Positions 55,189 to 63,999 of a stretch of DNA of 64,000 bases are shown here, in pieces. Origin of the DNA: Oscillospiraceae bacterium (lineage in GTDB: Bacteria; Bacillota; Clostridia; Oscillospirales; Acutalibacteraceae); NCBI GenBank assembly GCA_902790325.1, contig CADARP010000001.1:1-64000 (forward strand), in the 5' to 3' direction. Below the pieces are notes generated by a model. It was not told where the DNA came from, ran no database searches, and saw only the letters and a program-made list of their open reading frames with translations. The stretch's first letter is position 1, and every line of letters begins with the position of its first letter. Position numbers and translations under genes: made by a program.

Positions 55189-55280
55189 GGTAATGAAATT
55201 GTTGGCAATCGGCGGTTTGAAACTGAAATACGCTTTGCATTCGCTCTTGTCGACGACTGAATAAAATAGGAGGAAAAAAC

Positions 55281-57476
55281 ATGATGAAAAAACGAACAAC
55301 CAGAATCCTTGCAGCAATCCTCAGCGTTATGCTGCTGCTGTCTGCTTTCCCGATTTCTTCATTGGGCGGGTTCGAGACAGACGACGCGGATCTATCTGCC
55401 CTGGCAGAAGCCCTGCACGCAAAAGACGATCCTTTTGCCTACGTGGACGCCGCCGTAGTGCGCGCCGCGGGCGAAAGCTCTCATGCGCCGAAAAACTCTC
55501 CTTCGCCGGAAAGCTATCCTGCGCAATTTGATCTGCGGAATGTGGACGGTACGTCCTATGTTACGCCGGTTAAAAGTCAAGATCCGTTTGGTTCCTGTTG
55601 GTCTTTCGGCGCAAATGCCGCGGCGGAAACCAGCATCCTCGGTGATCCGGAAACCAACAGCGGTTTTACTGCGGACAACATGGATCTGTCTGAAAAGCAC
55701 ACGGCTTGGTTCACCTATGCGGCCAATCCGGATTTCTTCAGCTCACAGTATGCGGAGGGCGGTAATCCCGGCGATAGTCTGCACATGGATGTGGGCGGAT
55801 GGGGATTTTATGCTACCGGTCTGTTTGCGTCAGGAGCAGGCCCTGTCCTGGAATCGGAAAATGAAACGTTTGAATATCACGGAAAGAACAAAACCCTGTC
55901 CTACAGATATACGGTGTTGGACGAGGACGGAGAAGAGTCTGTATACTATGTAAGCACTCCTCTGGACAAAGTTCCGTCGAACGCAGTCTCTTGCGAACCG
56001 GATTGCTACAGTGCGTTTGACGACTGGTCGATCCCCGAGCAGTACCGGTTTACACAGAGTTTTGTTCTGCATGAATCGTATACGCTCGCGTCGCCCTCCA
56101 TGGCCGAAGATGAATCCGACTGGGTGAGACGCATTAACGCGGTCAAGGAACAGCTGCTGAACAAGCGCGCCGTGACGTTCGCTTTCTGCGCGGATGATAA
56201 ATACCTGAACCAAGACACGTGGTCACATTATACTTTTGATTCCGAATATGCAGATCATCAGGTTACGATCGTCGGCTGGGACGACAACTACGCGAAAGAG
56301 AATTTTGTGAAGACAAAGTATGTTGACGTATACGATGAAGAAACCGGAGAACCGGTAATCGATGCAGAAACCGGAGAACCCGTAAAAGATGAGATCCAAA
56401 CGCCGATGCCCGAATCTGACGGCGCGTGGCTCGTGAAAAACAGTTGGGGCTCGGAAACGGAAGAATTCCCGAATTATTGGCCGGACTGGGGTATTCTGGA
56501 CGAAAACGGAAAACACAGCGGGTATTTCTGGCTGTCCTACGAGGATCAGTCCACTGAAACGTATGAAGCGTATGACTTTGAGCCGCTCCCGGAGCAGCAG
56601 ACATCCGTCTATCAGTACGATTTTATGCCGGTAACCGACGTTATGAGCTATGAAGTAGAATCGGAAACCAGCATGGCCAACACCTTCTTTGCCGAAGAAT
56701 CCGGAACAATTGCACAGGTCTCCTGCCAGACGGCAGTCCCGGGCACGACCGTGCTTTATGAGGTCTATATACTGGATGAGGATGCGGAGAATCCGACAGA
56801 CGGGATTAAAGTTGCGCAGGAGCAGGCAACATATGCTTATGGCGGTTACCACAAGGAAGACTTAATCGATCCCCCCAGCGTCTTTGAGGGTCAATTGTTT
56901 TCTGTCGTAGTCACACAGATTACGCCGGATGACTTCTATTCTTTCAATGTTCAGGTCAACGATGCACCCTTTTTCAACGGCGTAATCAATCCGGGTGAAA
57001 GCATGTTCTGTATCAATGGAATATGGTATGATTTGTCTACACCTGACCTGCAGAAGCTCATTTTGGCCTACCACTCCGGGGATATGCTTTCTTATACTTC
57101 CATGGATAATTTCCCGATCAAAGCATTTGTTGTTCCGGCTGCTGAGGATGAAGAGGACGAATTGATCCTGCACTCTTCTACCGGCGATCTCACCGGCAAC
57201 GCGTTGGAGATCACGGTTCCGTATACGCGCCGCGGCGCATTGGTTACGGAATTAACGGCGTCTGAACCGGTGGATTATGTCTCCTCGAATCCGCGTTTTC
57301 TGCGCGTTGATGAAGACGGAACAGTTACGTTCAACCGTTTGTGTATCTTCTGTAAGTCTGTGACGATCACGGCTGTTTCCAAAGATCGCGAAAGAACAGC
57401 CGAGTGTAAAATCAATGTAAAACTTAAATGGTACCACTACATTCTTTGGCTCTTTATGGGCTCCTTCTGGTATTAA
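55281..57476 (+). CDS. Secreted papain-family (C1A) cysteine protease with C-terminal hydrophobic tail
   Basis: A 731-residue protein. Signal peptide (about 1-30). Papain-like domain (about 75-430) with VKSQDPFGSCWSFG (Gln100/Cys106), ADHQVTIVGWDD (His326) and LVKNSWG (Asn387), the complete catalytic set. Beta-rich domains follow (about 450-700), the last Ig-like. The C-terminus is KLKWYHYILWLFMGSFWY, a Lys then aromatic/hydrophobic stretch ending in WY, with no positive tail after it. Similar aromatic tails occur on surface proteins of Ruminococcaceae (recollection, not searched). Gene is more AT-rich than its neighbours. Flanked by its own promoter and terminator. Confidence 0.88.
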   Translation: MMKKRTTRILAAILSVMLLLSAFPISSLGGFETDDADLSALAEALHAKDDPFAYVDAAVVRAAGESSHAPKNSPSPESYPAQFDLRNVDGTSYVTPVKSQDPFGSCWSFGANAAAETSILGDPETNSGFTADNMDLSEKHTAWFTYAANPDFFSSQYAEGGNPGDSLHMDVGGWGFYATGLFASGAGPVLESENETFEYHGKNKTLSYRYTVLDEDGEESVYYVSTPLDKVPSNAVSCEPDCYSAFDDWSIPEQYRFTQSFVLHESYTLASPSMAEDESDWVRRINAVKEQLLNKRAVTFAFCADDKYLNQDTWSHYTFDSEYADHQVTIVGWDDNYAKENFVKTKYVDVYDEETGEPVIDAETGEPVKDEIQTPMPESDGAWLVKNSWGSETEEFPNYWPDWGILDENGKHSGYFWLSYEDQSTETYEAYDFEPLPEQQTSVYQYDFMPVTDVMSYEVESETSMANTFFAEESGTIAQVSCQTAVPGTTVLYEVYILDEDAENPTDGIKVAQEQATYAYGGYHKEDLIDPPSVFEGQLFSVVVTQITPDDFYSFNVQVNDAPFFNGVINPGESMFCINGIWYDLSTPDLQKLILAYHSGDMLSYTSMDNFPIKAFVVPAAEDEEDELILHSSTGDLTGNALEITVPYTRRGALVTELTASEPVDYVSSNPRFLRVDEDGTVTFNRLCIFCKSVTITAVSKDRERTAECKINVKLKWYHYILWLFMGSFWY

Positions 57477-57525
57477 AACCGTAGGTTGAATCGTCACCAC
57501 GCAAAATCAATAATTCATAGTACAG

Positions 57526-57571
57526 CGAACCCCCGCTTCCGGCTATTCGGCATAGGAAGGCGGGGGTTCGT
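57526..57571 (+). terminator. Intrinsic terminator after the protease gene
   Basis: CGAACCCCCGC...TTCC pairs with GGAA...GCGGGGGTTCG around a 14-base loop, followed by TCTTT. It is shared with the convergent UspA-like gene. Confidence 0.8.
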
Positions 57572-57682
57572 CTTTACGTTACGGGAAACATCGCTTGCGC
57601 TTTTAAAGATCTAATAGATTGTCTCTTGACGATGAACGCATAGAAATCGGCACGGACAACGCTTAGCCGCGATTGCGTTCGT

Positions 57683-58144
57683 TCATGCGACCGGTTTGCT
57701 CTGCAGCACGACGCAGTAGGTGCCGCCGAGACTGACGTCCCGACGCGCGGCATTGCCGATCGTATAGCCCGTGCCGTCGCCGTCGATGAGCCAGAGCGGC
57801 AGATCGGCCTGCTTTTCGTGCAGGGACTGCAGGAAGTTGGTGCTGTTCTTGCCCGGGAATCCCGCCAGAAGCATTTTAAGGTCGGTTCCGCGCACGATCT
57901 CGCACACCTTATCGGCAGGGGAATCGCTGAAGCAGACGGTCATTTCCGCGCCGGATTCGCGTGCGGCTTCGTTCAGGGATTCCAAAACAGACAGGTCGGG
58001 TGCAAAGCTCTGCTTCTGCGGCAGAACGCTGACGATGCGCAGCGCGCAGCCGTGTGCGTCGGCAAGACGACGACCGCAGGCGATCAGGTGTTTGCCGGAC
58101 TGCTGCGGTGTGACGCAGACGATGATAACGCCGTTTTCAGACAT
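57683..58144 (-). CDS. UspA-like (KdpD-type universal stress) domain protein
   Basis: A 153-residue protein. N-terminal IIVCVTPQQSGKHLIACGRRLADAHGCALRIVSVLP resembles the Usp domain of KdpD. It lacks a clear C-terminal G-x2-G-x9-G-S nucleotide motif. Probably a standalone Usp-fold sensor; function unknown. ATG preceded by GTGAGGGA. Confidence 0.7.
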   Translation of the reverse strand: MSENGVIIVCVTPQQSGKHLIACGRRLADAHGCALRIVSVLPQKQSFAPDLSVLESLNEAARESGAEMTVCFSDSPADKVCEIVRGTDLKMLLAGFPGKNSTNFLQSLHEKQADLPLWLIDGDGTGYTIGNAARRDVSLGGTYCVVLQSKPVA

Positions 58145-58294
58145 ATCGATCCCTCACTTTCTGCCCATAGTATACCACGCAATTGTGAACGATTCTGTCG
58201 TTTCAGGTAACGAAACAGTTAAAAAAGATAACAGAATCTGTGCGGGCGGCAGGGGGCAGAGCGCGCGAAGGAATGCCGGAACGCGGCAGGCGGA

Positions 58295-59356
58295 TCACAG
58301 TTTTGCGATCGTTTGCGACAGGAGCGTTTTTCCGTCGCTGTCGGTGAAGACGACGTCGACGCCGTCGGCGCGGAACGTGAAGCCGGCGCCGGCATAATAG
58401 CCGTTTGCGGGCTTGCCGCCGACCACGACGGTGCACGGCTGGCCGAGACAGTCGAATGCGCTGCCTTGGGGATGGACGCCCGGACGGTGCAGATGACCGC
58501 AAAGCATGACGTCGGGTTTCACGTTTCTGCGCAGCAGCTCCGCCCAGCTCGCAAACAGGTCTTCCTCGATATTGAACGGCGGTTCATACCGTGTGGTGAA
58601 CGGCGAATGCACGATCACGAGCCGCGTCTGCGCATCCGTGTCCGGCACGCATGACTGCAGAAAAGCGGACTGTGCCTTTCGGAAATCGTGGCAGCAGATC
58701 GTGCCGCCGTATTCGGGATGGTCGTCCGGTTTGTCCTCGCCGCAGTCGAGCAGAACGCCCGACACCGAGCCGAGCCGGAACGTGTAAAAGAATCTGCCGT
58801 TGTCGCTCGGCGCGAACTGCGCGTAATCCTCGGCGTATTTGCCGCGCAGATCGTGGTTGCCGCGCGTGAACAGGAGCGGTTTTGTGCCGCCGGTCAGCTT
58901 GTCGTTGAGCATGAAAACGGTCATGAGACTGCGGATCGTGTCGCTGTATTCCGGCACGTCGCCGTTGAAGATCAGGAAATCGAAGTCGCCGAACGTCTTG
59001 GCGGCGCGAACCGGTTCCGCGACGCGGTTGTGCGCGTCGGCGATCATATAGGCGCGCGGATCTTTCTGCGGGACGGGGTAGAAGGGGAAGGCGGTTTCGA
59101 CGACGGGGTCCGGCTTGGAGCAGTACGCTCTGCGGTGCGGGATGCGCCGCTCGCATATCGTATATGCGCCCGCTTCGTCGAGCTCGGCCGCGGGCACGGT
59201 CATGTGATGCACTTTGCATCTCGAGCGCATCACGCCGTTGGCATGGTCATAATAGCAGCGCTCGCCGACGCGCACCCACATCAGCGACGGGTACGTGACG
59301 GGAACCAGGATCTGATACGTGTCGGATACGGCAAATACGGCAGGTTTATGCTGCAT
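58295..59356 (-). CDS. Calcineurin-like metallophosphoesterase
   Basis: A 353-residue protein; start MQHKPAV (AAGGAGGA upstream), a longer reading into the upstream repeat is rejected. After a ~100-residue N-terminal beta domain, the core has AYMIADAH (D-x-H), FLIFNGDVPEYSD (G-D), TRGNHDLRGK (G-N-H-D), VIVHSPFTTR and MLCGHLHRPG (G-H-x-H): all motifs present. It hydrolyses a phosphomono- or diester. No signal peptide. Confidence 0.9.
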   Translation of the reverse strand: MQHKPAVFAVSDTYQILVPVTYPSLMWVRVGERCYYDHANGVMRSRCKVHHMTVPAAELDEAGAYTICERRIPHRRAYCSKPDPVVETAFPFYPVPQKDPRAYMIADAHNRVAEPVRAAKTFGDFDFLIFNGDVPEYSDTIRSLMTVFMLNDKLTGGTKPLLFTRGNHDLRGKYAEDYAQFAPSDNGRFFYTFRLGSVSGVLLDCGEDKPDDHPEYGGTICCHDFRKAQSAFLQSCVPDTDAQTRLVIVHSPFTTRYEPPFNIEEDLFASWAELLRRNVKPDVMLCGHLHRPGVHPQGSAFDCLGQPCTVVVGGKPANGYYAGAGFTFRADGVDVVFTDSDGKTLLSQTIAKL

Positions 59357-59387
59357 GGAGCAGTCCTCCTTTTCAGATTCTCCGCAT

Positions 59388-59416
59388 AGTATAGCAGATA
59401 ACTTGCGGTTTGGCAA
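59388..59416 (-). promoter_or_regulatory. Promoter for the metallophosphoesterase gene
   Basis: Minus strand: TTGCCA, 17-base spacer, TATACT, 32 bases before the ATG. Confidence 0.7.
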
Positions 59417-59532
59417 TCCGCGGCATTCTCCGGAGTGATCCGGTATGCAAGTTCGGCCGCGAACATCCGCTGACGGACGGTAAAAAACGAAAAAAACGCT
59501 CTCACGGATAGTTTGGAAATTCCATTTTCCAG

Positions 59533-59648
59533 TGTCATCGCGAGGAGCGAAGCGACGCGGCGATCTCCCAAAGACGCCGGTTAAGGTGTTGCTTTTTTTC
59601 GGCATCCGGTTGAGATTGCCGCAGCCCCTTCGGGGCTTCGCAATGACA
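59533..59648. repeat. MITE-like dispersed repeat
   Basis: Ends are TGTCATCGCGAGGAGCGAAG and, inverted, CTTCGCAATGACA; the interior contains CGGCGATCTC and GAGATTGCCGCAGCCCCTTC. TGTCAT-GCGA termini with GCGATCTC/GAGATTGC sub-ends are a recurrent palindromic intergenic repeat in many bacterial genomes (recollection). No coding capacity. The gap 59357-59745 otherwise holds only a promoter and low-complexity sequence. Confidence 0.75.
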
Positions 59649-59745
59649 GTGCTTCTTGTTTGCACGTTTCACTTTTTTCGGTGATGAACCGAAAAAGGCT
59701 TCTATAAATCAAAAATCCCGCCGCAACGCGACAGGATTCTTGATT

Positions 59746-59820
<75 letters not shown>

Positions 59821-59828
59821 GTAAAAAA

Positions 59829-59904
59829 TGGAGCGGATGACGAGGCTCGAACTCGCTACCTCCACCTTGGCAAGGTGGCGCTCTACCAGATGAGCTACAT
59901 CCGC
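59829..59904 (-). tRNA. tRNA-Gly (GCC)
   Basis: Acceptor GCGGATG, anticodon loop TTGCCAA in CCACC/GGTGG stem, T-arm with GAGTTCGAGCCTC, encoded CCA. Confidence 0.97.
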
Positions 59905-59908
59905 AAAA

Positions 59909-59984
59909 TGGTGCTTCCGGTCGGAATCGAACCAACGACACGTGGATTTTCAGTCCACTGCTCTACCAACTGAGCTACAGAAGC
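59909..59984 (-). tRNA. tRNA-Phe (GAA)
   Basis: Acceptor GCTTCTG, anticodon loop CTGAAAA in GTGGA/TCCAC stem, T-arm TTGGTTCGATTCCGA, encoded CCA. Confidence 0.97.
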
Positions 59985-59989
59985 AAATA

Positions 59990-60066
59990 TGGCGACCCGG
60001 AACGGGCTCGAACCGTCGACCTCTAGCGTGACAGGCTAGCGTTCTAACCAACTGAACTACCGGGCC
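59990..60066 (-). tRNA. tRNA-Asp (GTC)
   Basis: Acceptor GGCCCGG, anticodon loop CTGTCAC in GCTAG-type stem, T-arm ACGGTTCGAGCCCGT, encoded CCA. Confidence 0.97.
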
Positions 60067-60072
60067 ATATGA

Positions 60073-60148
60073 TGGTGGGAACAACAGGGCTCGAACCTGT
60101 GACCCCTTGCTTGTAAGGCAAGTGCTCTCCCAGCTGAGCTATGCTCCC
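60073..60148 (-). tRNA. tRNA-Val (TAC)
   Basis: Acceptor GGGAGCA, anticodon loop CTTACAA in CTTGC/GCAAG stem, T-arm ACAGGTTCGAGCCCTGT, encoded CCA. First tRNA after the cluster promoter. Confidence 0.97.
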
Positions 60149-60178
60149 GACTCGTCGTTTGTTCCGACGACGCTGTAT

Positions 60179-60207
60179 ACTATACTACATTACGAAAGAA
60201 ATGTCAA
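60179..60207 (-). promoter_or_regulatory. Promoter of the tRNA cluster
   Basis: Minus strand: TTGACA, 17-base spacer, TATAGT, about 30 bases before tRNA-Val. It probably drives all five tRNAs. Confidence 0.85.
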
Positions 60208-60259
60208 CAGTTTTTTCAAAAAAATTCCGAAAACATGGCGGCTGTTTTACAGAAAGCAT

Positions 60260-60300
60260 GCAGGCAGCGCCGCGGAATTTGCGGAACTGCCTGCTTTTTC
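60260..60300. terminator. Hairpin downstream of the acyltransferase gene
   Basis: GCAGGCAG and CTGCCTGC enclose a 19-base loop with an inner GCGG/CCGC pairing. T-rich sequence follows on the plus strand and A-rich precedes it, so it can act on the minus-strand operon only if bidirectional. Confidence 0.5.
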
Positions 60301-60316
60301 CCGGTTACAGCGGAGT

Positions 60317-61366
60317 TCAGTCGCGCAGAAGTTTGTTGATTTTGATCTTCTGCAGCAGCGTGAAGGGGATCGTGAAGGGCTTGACGGAGAACAAAACCGT
60401 CAGGACAAATCCGATGCCGATCAGCGAAACGACGGCGACCCATTCGGTGCGGAACAGGTCATACCACTGATACTGCAGCTCCGCAAGGTAGACGAAACGG
60501 TGCAGGATATAGACCGACAGCGACTGCGCGCCGAGGGACGTGTACAGGACCTTTCCGCGCGGAATGATGCTCAGGAACGCGGAGCCGAGGATAAACGCGG
60601 CAAGGTAGAACGCCAGACGCGCCGTCCAATACAGCGGGAAGCTGATGCCTTCCAGACCCTCGATGTTTTCGTACGCGTAGTTGCTGGTCAGCAGGTTGCC
60701 GATGCCCGTCTTCGGGAAGACGGCATACATGGCGATCAGCGCCGCGCCGCATACGAGCAGCGGAATGCGAACTTTCCACTTGAACAGCTTGTTGATTGTG
60801 TCCTGCGTGCAGTAGTAGCCGCAGATGAAGAACGGGAAATGCACGAATACACGCGACAGCGCCATGAAATTCGTGCACTGCGTTTCGTAACCGACGTACA
60901 GCGCGATGATGACCGAGACGGGGATCACGACGGTCGGCTTGAAGCGCGCGACGTACGGCAGAACAAGATGCCAGATGATCAGGCACTGCAGGAACCACAG
61001 TGAGCTGCGCGCGTTCATGATGCTGAAACGGAAACGCGTGCCGAGCACAAACCACTCGAACAGCGTGACCGCGACCTGCGCGACAAGGAACAGAATGATA
61101 TAGGTGGATGTGCGCTGCACCTTGATGGTGCGGTCGGACGAGATGTAGCTCTTGGCAAAGAAACCGGAAATAAAGATGAACGCGGGCATATGGAACGTGT
61201 TGATCGACATCCACATCACGCGGCAGAACGGGATCGTTCTCGTCAGCGGTGAAATGAAATGCGTTGCCACGACAAGAAAGATCAGAATGAACTTCGCGTT
61301 GTCATAGAAGTACAGTCTGCCTTTGTCGTTGGACAGCTCTCGGTTGTTGTAGAGGGAAAAACTCAT
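60317..61366 (-). CDS. Acyltransferase 3 family membrane protein
   Basis: A 349-residue polytopic protein with about 10 transmembrane helices. FILIFLVVATHFISP has the conserved His after helix 1, HMPAFIFISGFFAKS is the second signature, and LSVYILHRF lies near the C-terminus, matching the acyltransferase-3 (OafA/YrhL) family. It would O-acylate surface polysaccharide. The ATG overlaps the stop of the upstream GT-LicD gene. Confidence 0.9.
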   Translation of the reverse strand: MSFSLYNNRELSNDKGRLYFYDNAKFILIFLVVATHFISPLTRTIPFCRVMWMSINTFHMPAFIFISGFFAKSYISSDRTIKVQRTSTYIILFLVAQVAVTLFEWFVLGTRFRFSIMNARSSLWFLQCLIIWHLVLPYVARFKPTVVIPVSVIIALYVGYETQCTNFMALSRVFVHFPFFICGYYCTQDTINKLFKWKVRIPLLVCGAALIAMYAVFPKTGIGNLLTSNYAYENIEGLEGISFPLYWTARLAFYLAAFILGSAFLSIIPRGKVLYTSLGAQSLSVYILHRFVYLAELQYQWYDLFRTEWVAVVSLIGIGFVLTVLFSVKPFTIPFTLLQKIKINKLLRD

Positions 61367-63999
61367 TGTACGGTCGCCTCCTGTTTATTTTTCTTCGGCC
61401 CGACGAGCTTGGCTTCCAGCTCTTCGGTCGGAATATCCTTGTAGCTGCCGAGATCGTAGTGATAGATGAAGTGGTGCGATTTGCGCAGCGTCTCGGGCGG
61501 CATCTTCATGTAGTTGCCGAAGTGACAGATCAGGTAGTCCTCCCAGTGCTGCATCGTGGGCATGTCGTAGCCCTCAAACTCCATCATCACCGGTTCGCCC
61601 CAGAATTCCTTGGGGAACCGTTCCTGCTCGTAGGTGTAGATGCTCGCGGGCAGACAGACCCAGCTCTGCACCTTGTCGCAGTCGTACCGCGCCGCCCAAC
61701 TGTGCCAGCGCCACTTGAGGAACCGGCGCGGCATCATGCGCGCGATCACGCGCTTGAGAATGATCATCTGCACGTCGCGCGAGGCGGACATCGGCGGGAT
61801 GGGACGCACGCGTTCGAGCATCCAAAAACGCCAGAATTTTGTCTTATGTTCGTGCCGGCGGCGCTGCTTTTCATCGTCCGGACTGCCGTCGAGCGCCAGA
61901 ATATCGAGAAAGATCCCGCCGTTGCGCCACATCGTGTCGAAACGTGTGTCGGCATATTCGATGCGGTTGTGGCAGAACGGCACGCAGTCCTTGTCGAGCT
62001 TCATGTTTTCGGGCAGCTCCTTCTGCGCGATCTTGAGGAATTTCTCATAGTCCGGCCGCGGCATCGTAATGTCCATATCGTCGTCCCACGGGATGAACCC
62101 CTTGTGCCGGATACCGCCGAGGATCGTGCCGCCCGCCAGGTAATAACGCAGGCCGTATTTTTTGCAGATGCGCTCGAATTCGAGCATCAGGTTCAGCACC
62201 ATGAGCTGGATCTTGCGCACGTCGCCCGGATCGACCTCGACGACCTTGCGCTTGAGAAGGCGCTGTCTGCCGTGCATCTGGATGTATTTCTTCAGCCGGT
62301 CGACGGCACGGCTCGGCAGAAGCAGGAGCTTGCCGGGAATGCTGTGCTGCGAGAACGGCCGCATTTTCCAATCGTAGTATTTCATCGCGCGGTTCATGCC
62401 CGGATGGGCTTTCGTCCGGAAGTAGCGCGCGTTTTCCAGGTTGTAGGATTTGAACGCCTGCATCGCGTTGGTGCACGCCGCCTCGCTGCCGATCGGCATG
62501 AAGTCGCGCAGACACAGCTCGACGGGCAGCGTCTGCATCAGCACGCGCATGACCTGCGCCTCGTTCAGCCTGACCTGCGGATAAAACGCGGCGATCTGTT
62601 CGGCGGCAAGTCCGCACGACGCCAGGCGCGCCACGCAGTCCGACGGCACGACCGTGCGCTCGCGGTACTGCTGCGGGTCGACTTTCTCAAAGGACTTGAA
62701 CACGTCGGCGCGCGTCTGCATGCGCAGCGCGTCCTGTCTGCCGACGGCGCTGTCGCAGAAAGCGCGGTGGATCGCGGCGTATCCGAGAGCGCTGCCGAGC
62801 ATCACGCCGAAAACCTCCGCCGCCGTTCTGCCGGTCGTGCGCAGCATCCGCACCGCGTCCGCAGGCGACAGGCCGCGGATCTCCTCGGACAAACGCCGGT
62901 ATTGCGCCGCCGTCTCGTCGGTCTCTTTCCGGTAATCGCGCTGTATCTCGTCGAGCAGCGCGTCCCACTGTGCCGCCTGTCCGGCGCGGTAGTCCTCGTC
63001 AAGCAGCGCGCGCGCTTTTTCCGCATACGCGCGGCAGCTCTCCGCCGTCATGTAGGCGGTCATCATCTCTGCGATCGCGTTCTCGTCTGACGCGCACAGA
63101 TGCAGGAACGGGAAAGCGTCCGCCGTGTAGTCCGCATCCTGCAGCAGGATCGCGGGGATGCCCATGCTCATGCTTTCCATGACCGTTTCCGGCACGGTAA
63201 CGAGATGGCCGTACGTCAGCGAAACGTCCGCCTCGCGCAGGAAGCGGAAGGGTTTGAGCACTTCCGTTTCGATGGAGATGTACTCCGACAGCTCCGTTTC
63301 GCGCACGTCGCGCACCAGTTCCGCGAGCACAGGACTTTTGCGCACGCCGACCGTCACGATCGTCATGCGTGCGTCGGGAAAGTGCGCGTGCACGCGGGAG
63401 AATGCCGTGATTGCCGTGCGCGTGCTGCGGCCGGCATAGGTCGTATAGTAGACGAATCGACCGCCCGTGAACGAAGCCGCGCCGACCTCTTTGTCGAAGT
63501 ACGGGAAGTAAAAGGGCAGATAGACGCACTTTTTCGCGCCCATGCCGCGGATCATGCCGCAGTCCGTTTCGGAATGCGTGATCACACAGTCGGCGTTGCG
63601 GATCATGTACATGCAGCTCATCGACAGTTTTTCGCTGCCGGCGCCGACATAGTACAGCGGCGAACGGTCGGTGTCGAACACCGTACAGCGGCCCAGGCGC
63701 TGCGCCGTCTGGAAGAACTGGATCGTCTTGGCGTACAGGTCGCCCGCAAAGATGACCGTATCGGCGTCGATCTCGCTGACGATCTTAAAGAACGCCTCTT
63801 CCGTGGAATAGCCGCGCGTTTCGTACACGTCGATGGAATACCGGCGCAGACTGTCGCTGCTGACGTAATCGTCGCCGCACGGCTCGGACTGCGTGATCAG
63901 ATGCACGTGTCTGCCGTGTTTTTCCAGGGCGGCGATCAGCGACGCGAGCGATTGAAAGGCGCCGCTTTGATGAAATGCTCTTGCAAAAACGATCAGATC
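61363..63999 (-). CDS. Glycosyltransferase-LicD fusion protein (5' end outside window)
   Basis: Open to the right edge with no stop; an internal GTG at 63906 gives an apparent start, but the frame continues upstream (DLIVFARAFHQSGAFQSLASL), so the true N-terminus lies beyond. The first ~330 residues look like a GT4-type glycosyltransferase (VYYTTYAGRSTRTAITAF; ETVMESMSMGIPAILLQD). After a helical spacer, the C-terminal ~270 residues are LicD: RYYLAGGTILGGIRHKGFIPWDDDMDITMPRPDY with D-D-x-D. LicD proteins transfer phosphocholine or similar groups to teichoic acids or glycans. Operon partner is an acyltransferase-3. Confidence 0.85.
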   Translation of the reverse strand, partial: DLIVFARAFHQSGAFQSLASLIAALEKHGRHVHLITQSEPCGDDYVSSDSLRRYSIDVYETRGYSTEEAFFKIVSEIDADTVIFAGDLYAKTIQFFQTAQRLGRCTVFDTDRSPLYYVGAGSEKLSMSCMYMIRNADCVITHSETDCGMIRGMGAKKCVYLPFYFPYFDKEVGAASFTGGRFVYYTTYAGRSTRTAITAFSRVHAHFPDARMTIVTVGVRKSPVLAELVRDVRETELSEYISIETEVLKPFRFLREADVSLTYGHLVTVPETVMESMSMGIPAILLQDADYTADAFPFLHLCASDENAIAEMMTAYMTAESCRAYAEKARALLDEDYRAGQAAQWDALLDEIQRDYRKETDETAAQYRRLSEEIRGLSPADAVRMLRTTGRTAAEVFGVMLGSALGYAAIHRAFCDSAVGRQDALRMQTRADVFKSFEKVDPQQYRERTVVPSDCVARLASCGLAAEQIAAFYPQVRLNEAQVMRVLMQTLPVELCLRDFMPIGSEAACTNAMQAFKSYNLENARYFRTKAHPGMNRAMKYYDWKMRPFSQHSIPGKLLLLPSRAVDRLKKYIQMHGRQRLLKRKVVEVDPGDVRKIQLMVLNLMLEFERICKKYGLRYYLAGGTILGGIRHKGFIPWDDDMDITMPRPDYEKFLKIAQKELPENMKLDKDCVPFCHNRIEYADTRFDTMWRNGGIFLDILALDGSPDDEKQRRRHEHKTKFWRFWMLERVRPIPPMSASRDVQMIILKRVIARMMPRRFLKWRWHSWAARYDCDKVQSWVCLPASIYTYEQERFPKEFWGEPVMMEFEGYDMPTMQHWEDYLICHFGNYMKMPPETLRKSHHFIYHYDLGSYKDIPTEELEAKLVGPKKNKQEATVQ

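Noticed and set aside
55076-55280. Riboswitch or small RNA in the AT-rich gap before the protease gene
   Set aside because: Only a promoter and ribosome site are convincing; no conserved stem pattern recognised.
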